DNA from: UBA2022 sp964621555
Lineage (GTDB): Bacteria; Patescibacteriota; Dojkabacteria; SC72
NCBI GenBank assembly: GCA_964621555.1
Contig: CAZUOO010000023.1
Location: 1-11,957, forward strand
DNA length: 11,957 bases
Direction: 5' to 3'
Shown: positions 1-5,085 of the stretch, piece by piece
Layout of the letters: every line of letters begins with the position of its first letter
Position numbering within the stretch: the first letter of the stretch is position 1
The notes under the pieces: model-generated
What the model saw: the letters and a program-made list of their open reading frames with translations, nothing else
The model's database searches: none
What the model was told of the DNA's origin: nothing
Position numbers and translations under genes: made by a program

Positions 1-146
1 AGATACAGTACTACGGAGATTGCTAATGCAACTACAATTGCTTCTATACTTGAAAATATAAAGGCACCTAGTGTAGCAAAGAAAGTTGATACTTTTTCAT
101 AAGTGGTTGGAGGTGTGTTATCAACCTCATACATACTACTATTCAT
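1..146 (-). CDS. lepB: N-terminus of probable signal peptidase I (partial)
   Basis: Only about 48 residues are in the window; the gene runs off the left edge. The frame opens with ATG at 144-146 (protein starts MNSSMYEVD), with a second possible ATG at 132-134. A short polar stretch of about 22 residues is followed by one hydrophobic segment (around residues 24-49, including SSIEAIVVALAISVVLYL). This matches the N-terminal anchor of type I signal peptidases, where a helix of the form 'sxxETIVxALxxxxxVYLF' precedes the catalytic Ser motif. The Ser and Lys catalytic motifs lie beyond the edge, so the family call is inference from the anchor alone. LepB removes signal peptides from exported proteins on the outer face of the membrane. 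No Shine-Dalgarno is visible. It starts 24 bases after tRNA-Glu and may be read from the same transcript. Any other protein with an N-terminal anchor remains possible. Confidence 0.5.
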   Translation of the reverse strand, partial: MNSSMYEVDNTPPTTYEKVSTFFATLGAFIFSSIEAIVVALAISVVLY

Positions 147-170
147 TTTGTAGGCAGTTAAATAATACTC

Positions 171-242
171 TGCCGCTACAGGGAGTCGAACCCTGCTTTA
201 CGGGATGAAAACCCGCTGTCCTAGCCGATAGACGATAGCGGC
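171..242 (-). tRNA. tRNA-Glu (UUC)
   Basis: A full cloverleaf is readable on the minus strand. The acceptor stem GCCGCTA pairs with TAGCGGC, the D arm begins TCGTCTA as is typical for Glu, and the anticodon stem GCGGG/CCCGT encloses the loop TTTTCAT with anticodon TTC. The T arm contains GGTTCGACT. The discriminator is A at 171. The next bases on the tRNA strand are GAG, so CCA is not encoded and must be added after transcription. In a cell with GatCAB this tRNA also serves as the acceptor for glutamylation, and a non-discriminating GltX may charge tRNA-Gln. Confidence 0.95.
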
Positions 243-255
243 ACGTCTGTGTATT

Positions 256-489
256 TTACTTGTTTTTTCGCTCAATGAAAAGCCTCTCTTCATCGAATGT
301 AGCTCTTCTATAGTTTCCGAGCTCCTTGTCCATTACGTACCTTCTTTTGCATTTGCACTGAACTAGTGTTCTACTTTCAGTGACTAGCATAACTCTTTTC
401 GCTTTATCTAGAGGTTGAGTGCATCCAACACATAGCCTTCTAGAGAGTAGTACCTTTTGAAATGGAGAAACTATTTGTTTTAATATCAT
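256..489 (-). CDS. Small four-cysteine (putative zinc-binding) protein
   Basis: A 77-residue basic protein, not recognised as a named family. Four cysteines are arranged as C20-x2-C23 and C45-x-C47 (CVGC and CKC), separated by a stretch with alternating hydrophobic residues. This looks like a small zinc ribbon or rubredoxin-like knuckle with a short β hairpin between the two halves. Lysine and arginine are abundant (for example KCKRRY), which would suit nucleic-acid or ribosome binding; that is inference. The start is ATG at 487-489, 18 bases after the encoded CCA of tRNA-Leu, and the stop is 13 bases before tRNA-Glu, so the gene sits tightly between two tRNA genes and is probably co-transcribed with them. 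No Shine-Dalgarno is visible. A chance open frame is possible, but the paired cysteines and the snug fit between the tRNAs argue for a real gene. Confidence 0.65.
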   Translation of the reverse strand: MILKQIVSPFQKVLLSRRLCVGCTQPLDKAKRVMLVTESRTLVQCKCKRRYVMDKELGNYRRATFDEERLFIERKNK

Positions 490-507
490 ATATTTTTATA
501 TTTCAAA

Positions 508-594
508 TGGTGCCGAGGACAGGAGTTGAACCTGCAAGGGATTTCTCCCACGTGGTCCTAAACCACGCGTGTCTGCCAATTTCACCACCCCGGC
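508..594 (-). tRNA. tRNA-Leu (UAG)
   Basis: A class II tRNA with a long variable arm. The acceptor stem GCCGGGG pairs with CCTCGGC with one G-U pair. The D arm is TGGTGAAATTGGCAGACA-like, typical of tRNA-Leu. The anticodon stem CGTGG/CCACG holds the loop TTTAGGA with anticodon TAG. The T loop is GTTCAACTC. The discriminator A (511) is followed by an encoded CCA (508-510). It begins 49 bases after the gatA stop codon. Confidence 0.95.
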
Positions 595-609
595 TAAATT
601 ACTGCGTAT

Positions 610-639
610 ATTCTACCAAAATATTAGAGATATTCCAAA
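610..639 (-). promoter_or_regulatory. Possible promoter of tRNA-Leu
   Basis: On the minus strand a -35-like TTTGGA (634-639) is 18 bases from a -10-like TAGAAT (610-615). The -10 box is preceded by TGG, an extended -10 element. Transcription would begin near 603, just ahead of the tRNA 5' end at 594. The -35 match is weak (3 of 6), so read-through from gatA is an equal alternative. Confidence 0.35.
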
Positions 640-643
640 GCCT

Positions 644-2086
644 TTACTGTTTGGTGACCTCTTTCTCAAACTGATATGCGAAATTGTATATTGTATCCTC
701 ATTAAAGTGTGATGCAATTATCTGCATTCCAATAGGCATTCCATTTCTATCTTTTCCAGCAGGGATAGATAGGGCAGGTACTCCTACGGGGTTTATAGTT
801 ACCGTAAAGGCGTCCATGAGCCACATTTTAAGTGGATCGTCGGTGTTTTCTCCTATCATTGGAGCTGTTACAGGCATAGTTGGGGTTACTAGTATATCTA
901 CTTTTTCAAAAGCTTTGAGCATATCACTTTTGAGCATAGCTCTTACCTGCTGAGCCTTGTTATAGTATTTATCAGCATAGCCAGCGGATAGGGCGTATGT
1001 ACCAATCATAACTCTTCTCTTTTCTTCTGCCGAAAATCCTTCTCCTCTAACATTGATTATCCCTTCTTTCCAACCCTCTACCTTCGACTCCAAACCAAAG
1101 CGAATCCCATCCATACGTGCAAGGTTTGAACTTGCTTCGCTAATACCAATTACATAGTATGCAGCTATTGCATATTCAGTATTTGGTAGAGAGATTTCAA
1201 CTATCTCACATCCTAAGTCTTTGTATACTTCTAGAGCATCTTGAATTGCTTTCTTTACATCCTCATCCACACCATCTCCAAGGTATTCTTTCACATATCC
1301 CACCTTCTTTCCTTTCAATGACGAATCTAGATTTGCTGTATACTTAGGTACTGTAGTCTCTGAGGTTGTAGCATCGTATTCATCTACACCTGCTATTATT
1401 TCGAGTATTAGTGCGCTGTCTCTTACATCCTTGGTCATAGGTCCAACCGTATCGTACGAAGAAGCATATGCAATTGAACCATACCTTGATACTCTTCCGT
1501 ATGTTGGTTTCAATCCTACAATTCCACAGAAAGCAGCAGGACATCTTATTGATCCACCTGTGTCCTCGCCGATGGAGAAGAGTCCTCCACCATACTGCAC
1601 TGCTGCTCCCGAGCCTCCACTTGATCCTCCAGGTACTCGATTTGTATCGATTGGGTTTCTAGTGATTCCATATGCGGAGTTCTCTGTAGATGATCCAAAT
1701 CCAAATGGATCACAGTTTGTTTTACCAATTAAAATTGCGTCTTCTTTGGTGAGTTTTAACTGTACGGTTGCATCGTATGGTGATATGTAATTTTCGAGTA
1801 TTTTAGAGCCTGCAGTTGTGGGGTCGTCTTTTGTATTGTATACATCCTTAAGGGAGTATGGGATTCCTGCCAGTCTACCAAGCTTCTCTCCATTTACCCT
1901 TCTCTGATCTATTACCTTTGCTTGATCCAATGCTCTTTGCTTAAATACAGTTATAAAGGCGTTGATTGTTGGTTCCATCTCATCTATTCTTTCGAGACAT
2001 GATTGTACAAGTTCAACAGAGGTAATTTCCTTACTTTCAAGTTTCTCTAATGCTTCTGTTACTGTTAGTTCGTATAGTTTGTTCAT
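644..2086 (-). CDS. gatA: Glu-tRNA(Gln)/Asp-tRNA(Asn) amidotransferase subunit A
   Basis: 480 residues, the usual family length. GatA is the glutaminase of the GatCAB complex: it releases ammonia from glutamine (or asparagine) for transfer to misacylated Glu-tRNA(Gln) or Asp-tRNA(Asn) in the cytoplasm. The amidase-signature catalytic triad is complete: Lys80 in PYSLKD, cis-Ser155 in PGGSSGGSG, and nucleophile Ser179 in DTGGSIR. The N-terminal helices (1-65) that pack on GatC are present, and the C-terminal half is colinear with the family, ending IGMQIIASHFNEDTIY. Just before the conserved GSSTENS block the sequence is CDPFGF rather than the common MDEFAM. The gene starts with ATG two bases after the gatC stop, without a visible Shine-Dalgarno, which fits translational coupling in a gatB-gatC-gatA operon. 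The stop is TAA. Confidence 0.98.
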   Translation of the reverse strand: MNKLYELTVTEALEKLESKEITSVELVQSCLERIDEMEPTINAFITVFKQRALDQAKVIDQRRVNGEKLGRLAGIPYSLKDVYNTKDDPTTAGSKILENYISPYDATVQLKLTKEDAILIGKTNCDPFGFGSSTENSAYGITRNPIDTNRVPGGSSGGSGAAVQYGGGLFSIGEDTGGSIRCPAAFCGIVGLKPTYGRVSRYGSIAYASSYDTVGPMTKDVRDSALILEIIAGVDEYDATTSETTVPKYTANLDSSLKGKKVGYVKEYLGDGVDEDVKKAIQDALEVYKDLGCEIVEISLPNTEYAIAAYYVIGISEASSNLARMDGIRFGLESKVEGWKEGIINVRGEGFSAEEKRRVMIGTYALSAGYADKYYNKAQQVRAMLKSDMLKAFEKVDILVTPTMPVTAPMIGENTDDPLKMWLMDAFTVTINPVGVPALSIPAGKDRNGMPIGMQIIASHFNEDTIYNFAYQFEKEVTKQ

Positions 2087-2088
2087 TT

Positions 2089-2379
2089 TTATAGTACGCT
2101 TGATATTACTAAACTTCCTGCTTTGGATTTACTCTTTCTATTTCTTAATACTTCTTCTTGAAGGAGAGAAGGTTTTGGTTCGTCATCTCTAAATACATTT
2201 TTTAAATCTGTCTGGGATTTGAATTTAGCTCCTGTTGTATCAACCTCATTAAGTTTCTCTACGTATGCAAGTATGTCACCAATCTGTTTGGTGAATTTAG
2301 TAGCTTCTTCCTCAGTTATTTCGATGTGAGCGAGGGTAGCTATTTTCTTTACGTCTTCGATTGATATATTCTTCTTCAC
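2089..2379 (-). CDS. gatC: Glu-tRNA(Gln)/Asp-tRNA(Asn) amidotransferase subunit C
   Basis: 96 residues, the family's typical size. GatC is the small belt protein that holds GatA and GatB together and is needed for GatA folding. The N-terminal motif (SIEDVKKIATLAHIEITEEE) and the following helix (IGDILAYVEKLNEVDTTG) are the two hallmark segments. The C-terminal part carries the usual RDDEPKPSL strand. The frame starts with GTG at 2377-2379; no ATG is available upstream in this frame, and the GTG falls where GatC proteins normally begin. It lies five bases after the gatB stop and two before gatA, so the three genes form one transcript. The last 15 residues are more basic (RNRKSKSKAG) than in most relatives. 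Confidence 0.97.
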   Translation of the reverse strand: MKKNISIEDVKKIATLAHIEITEEEATKFTKQIGDILAYVEKLNEVDTTGAKFKSQTDLKNVFRDDEPKPSLLQEEVLRNRKSKSKAGSLVISSVL

Positions 2380-2384
2380 GTTTA

Positions 2385-3815
2385 TTAATCTTTTAACTTA
2401 CTCATTATTAGGTCTTTGATACTTTGGGCATCAGCCTGACCCTTTAATTCTCTCATTGCTTGACCCACAAGGAACATTGCAGCATTAGGATTCTGTTTGG
2501 CATCAGCTACAGCTTTCTCGTTGTTTTTCATAATTGTATCTACCACTTCTTCAATCTTACCCATATCGTTTACAACTTCAAATCCTTTACTCTTAATTAT
2601 TGATTGTATCTCCTCTCCTGTGGTGTATGAAATTTCAAGGGCTTCCTTGGCATTTGCACGTGTTATCTTCTTCGTAGTGAGTAGGGATATTAGTTCCACA
2701 AGGGCTTTAAGATTAAAGTCACTGTGCATTTGGGAGTTGTTAGCGAGTGCAAAATATTCACCTGTATACCACTTAGCAAGGTCTGGAATTATGGAGGTTT
2801 CAACCCCATCAATCATAGACTCGAATTCTTTATACGTTTGTACATCGGTAATTATCGTTTCGGCTGCGTTGGCATCAATCTTGAGTGTGTTGATATACCT
2901 GTTTTTCTTGGCTTGAGGTAGTTCAACTAATTCCTCTTGGATTTTTGCAATCATGTCTGAAGATATTTCAATTAGTGGAATGTCTGGTTCAGGGAAATAT
3001 CTATAGTCAGCTTCATTTTCCTTTGATCTTTGAGATGTTGTAGCTCCTGTCATATCTACCAACCCTCGGGTTTCCTGTTTAGGTAGTTCACCATTGTCTA
3101 GTATTTCGGTGTGTCGTTTAATTTCAGATTCAATTACTTTTTCTAATACTGATATTGATGCAATGTTTTTTACCTCTACCTTATATTTAGGCATTTCTGT
3201 CTCACCTGTACGTCGGAGGGACATGTTAAGCTCAAATCTCATCTCACCTTTCTCCATATCGGCGTTAGATATGTCTAAATACCTTACGATTTGCCTTAAT
3301 CTTTTACAGTATGCGGTTACCTCTTCTTTGGTTCTAAAATCTGGTTCTGAAACAATTTCAATTAGTGGTACGCCAGATTTATTGAAGTCTAGAAGGGTTT
3401 CTACGTTATGGTGTATTGATTTTCCAGTATCTTCCTCCTGGTGTATTCTGGTTATTCCAATTCTTTTAAGTCCATTTGAGGTTTCAATCTCGATCTCTCC
3501 ATCATACCCAATTGGCTGGTCATATTGAGATATCTGATACCCTTTAGGGAGGTCAGGGTAGAAGTAGTTTTTGCGATCAAATTTGGTATCTGCATTAATT
3601 GTACAATTCAATGCAAGTGCAGCCTTAATACATAATTCTACCGCTCGTTTATTTGGAACAGGTAGGGCACCTGGCAAGCCGAAACACACAGGGCATACGT
3701 GTGAGTTTGGTGGTGTATTAAAATAGTTGGAGTCACAGCTACAGAACATTTTAGATTTTGTTTTTGACTGAATGTGGACTTCTAGACCAATAATCAGTTC
3801 GTAGGCATTATCCAT
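2385..3815 (-). CDS. gatB: Glu-tRNA(Gln)/Asp-tRNA(Asn) amidotransferase subunit B
   Basis: 476 residues, full length. GatB is the kinase/transferase subunit: it phosphorylates the side-chain carboxylate of Glu- or Asp-tRNA with ATP, then amidates it with ammonia tunnelled from GatA. The cradle domain (about 1-290) opens IIGLEVHIQ (Glu12, His14). It carries four zinc-ligand cysteines: Cys25 and Cys27 (FCSC), then Cys41 and Cys44 (CPVC). The conserved block RKNYFYPDLPKGYQ (81-94), the HQEEDTGK loop (125-132) and SGVPLIEIVSEPD (147-159) are intact. The C-terminal helical/YqeY-like tail, which recognises the tRNA elbow, runs from about 325 and ends with VGQAMRELKGQAD. The start ATG at 3813-3815 has no Shine-Dalgarno and is preceded six bases upstream by a 12-bp palindrome. 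It is the first gene of gatBCA and follows the Fic-like gene by 34 bases. The operon implies the indirect route to Gln-tRNA and/or Asn-tRNA. Confidence 0.98.
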   Translation of the reverse strand: MDNAYELIIGLEVHIQSKTKSKMFCSCDSNYFNTPPNSHVCPVCFGLPGALPVPNKRAVELCIKAALALNCTINADTKFDRKNYFYPDLPKGYQISQYDQPIGYDGEIEIETSNGLKRIGITRIHQEEDTGKSIHHNVETLLDFNKSGVPLIEIVSEPDFRTKEEVTAYCKRLRQIVRYLDISNADMEKGEMRFELNMSLRRTGETEMPKYKVEVKNIASISVLEKVIESEIKRHTEILDNGELPKQETRGLVDMTGATTSQRSKENEADYRYFPEPDIPLIEISSDMIAKIQEELVELPQAKKNRYINTLKIDANAAETIITDVQTYKEFESMIDGVETSIIPDLAKWYTGEYFALANNSQMHSDFNLKALVELISLLTTKKITRANAKEALEISYTTGEEIQSIIKSKGFEVVNDMGKIEEVVDTIMKNNEKAVADAKQNPNAAMFLVGQAMRELKGQADAQSIKDLIMSKLKD

Positions 3816-3820
3816 ATGTT

Positions 3821-3832
3821 GCTAATATTAGC
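3821..3832. promoter_or_regulatory. 12-bp palindrome overlapping a possible gatB -10 box
   Basis: GCTAATATTAGC is a perfect 12-bp palindrome in the short gap between the Fic-like gene and gatB. On the gatB strand it reads TG-C-TAATAT, an extended -10-like element. Initiation about seven bases downstream would fall close to the ATG and give a nearly leaderless gatB mRNA. It could be an operator, a promoter, both, or chance in AT-rich DNA. No convincing -35 box accompanies it. Confidence 0.3.
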
Positions 3833-3849
3833 AGTTAAGGTGCATTTTT

Positions 3850-4947
3850 TCAATCAAATTTCATTAGCTTCTTAACTTCTTCATTTTTATACTCGGGCTT
3901 ATCATCTTGTTTCTTTAGTGTGTAGTATGTCCCTCTTCCAACCCCCTTCTGTTGTATATAGTCGTGCTCCATAAGTTCTTGAAGGTCTCTAAAGGCAGTC
4001 ATGAATGAGATTCCCATGTTCTTTGCATATTGTATTCGAGTTATTTTCTTCTCTTTCTCAAGTATTTCAAGGGTCTTAACCTGTCTAGGATTTAGGCTGT
4101 CATCTAGTTTATTGAACTTCTTTACCTTCATGTTGTATGTGGACTTTACTTGTGTTGCTACTTCATCAGCGTTTAGTGCTAGTGTGTATAGTACTGTTTC
4201 TATGAAGATTGTTAGATCTTTCTTAGACTTGCTTATCTTAAAGGCGCTGACTATTTCTTCTGATATCTGGTTTACTGCTTTTGCAAAAGGTATTAGATTT
4301 CTATAGTTGTATCCATATTCTTTGGCGGTTATAGAGAGGGCGATTATACCAGTTATCTGATTGAATGCGTTGAATGGGGCCTTGTCAATTATTTCAAATA
4401 GCAGGATGGCTAACTTTATTAGTATATGTGGTGTGTTTTTTGATGTGTTGATCCAAGTATATATATCGTCTAGATGCTTTTTGGGTCTAAGGTTGGGGTA
4501 GAAGTCCCGTAGTTTATACCATGTATCATATAGATCGTTTGGCTTCTCAGAGAATGTTCTAAACTTACCTATCTCCCATTCATCTACAAGTGATTTTGCG
4601 AGTAGTTTATTTATGTGCACCATTAGTTCTGAAGATGGTTTATAGAATGATGACGCAGTGTATACATTTACAAAGTCTTGTGCGCTTCTGAAGTTAGTGA
4701 ATATTCTATCCTTTGCCTTACCTGTAGGGAGGATTTTTCCACGTTGAACCAGCAGTGCTTTACTATATCCTAAACTATTTCCAATTAATTCCCCAAGTTT
4801 ATCAATATCTTCAGCTCTCATGCGTTCAAAGAGTTCATTGAAGTATATTTCAGGTAGTTGAGTACTCTTAATTCTTTCTACTGCAAGTTCATACCTTACA
4901 ATGTAGTTAAGAATATATTGGGTTATAGTGAATTGTGCTGAATACAT
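3850..4947 (-). CDS. Degenerate Fic-fold protein with C-terminal winged helix
   Basis: 365 residues. The body resembles Fic-family proteins. It has an N-terminal helical region, then HINKLLAKSLVDEWEIGKFR (111-130), like the helix ending 'G.fR' in Fic proteins, and LRPKKHLDDIYTWIN (153-167), like their 'v...m..l..w' helix. The usual Fic motif HPFxDGNGR is then replaced by APFNAFNQI (190-198). The catalytic His is Ala190, the metal-binding Asp is Ala194 and the phosphate-binding Arg is Ile198; only Pro-Phe and Asn196 survive. AMP transfer is therefore unlikely. Residues 285-345 form a winged helix (LNPRQVKTLEIL, a turn, TAFRDLQELMEHDYI, then a GVGRGTYY wing), as found at the C-terminus of many Fic proteins. 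A DNA-binding or protein-binding regulator is the best inference. The start is ATG at 4945-4947, 18 bases after tRNA-Thr, with no Shine-Dalgarno; the stop is TGA. Confidence 0.7.
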   Translation of the reverse strand: MYSAQFTITQYILNYIVRYELAVERIKSTQLPEIYFNELFERMRAEDIDKLGELIGNSLGYSKALLVQRGKILPTGKAKDRIFTNFRSAQDFVNVYTASSFYKPSSELMVHINKLLAKSLVDEWEIGKFRTFSEKPNDLYDTWYKLRDFYPNLRPKKHLDDIYTWINTSKNTPHILIKLAILLFEIIDKAPFNAFNQITGIIALSITAKEYGYNYRNLIPFAKAVNQISEEIVSAFKISKSKKDLTIFIETVLYTLALNADEVATQVKSTYNMKVKKFNKLDDSLNPRQVKTLEILEKEKKITRIQYAKNMGISFMTAFRDLQELMEHDYIQQKGVGRGTYYTLKKQDDKPEYKNEEVKKLMKFD

Positions 4948-4965
4948 CTTTATTACAATCTAAAA

Positions 4966-5039
4966 AGCTGATGGACGGGATCGAACCGTCGGCCTGCTCT
5001 TTACGAAAGAGCCGCTCTAGCCAACTGAGCTACATCAGC
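4966..5039 (-). tRNA. tRNA-Thr (CGU)
   Basis: A complete cloverleaf. The acceptor stem GCTGATG pairs perfectly with CATCAGC. The D arm is TAGCTCAGTTGGCTAGAGC. The anticodon stem GCTCT/AGAGC holds the loop TTCGTAA with anticodon CGT. The T arm contains GGTTCGATC. The discriminator is T (U73), and the following bases are TTTT, so CCA is not encoded. The U-rich 3' trailer (minus strand, 4962-4966) is not preceded by a separate terminator hairpin. Confidence 0.95.
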
Positions 5040-5056
5040 GTTACATTTACGTAACG

Positions 5057-5085
5057 ATTGTAACAGAGAGGGTAGTGCTAGGCAA
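5057..5085 (-). promoter_or_regulatory. Likely promoter of tRNA-Thr
   Basis: On the minus strand TTGCCT (5080-5085) is 17 bases from TACAAT (5057-5062), matching sigma-70-type -35 and -10 boxes at 4 and 5 of 6 positions. Initiation near 5050 would leave a short leader before the tRNA at 5039. The -35 box overlaps the stop codon of the protease gene. Between the -10 box and the tRNA lies a small inverted repeat, GTTAC/GTAAC (5040-5044 and 5051-5055). Confidence 0.4.

Noticed and set aside
1431..1790. A 119-residue plus-strand open frame opposite gatA
   Set aside because: It is antisense to the most conserved part of gatA and reflects codon bias there; the same holds for the long plus-strand frames opposite gatB (2497-2916, 3094-3528).
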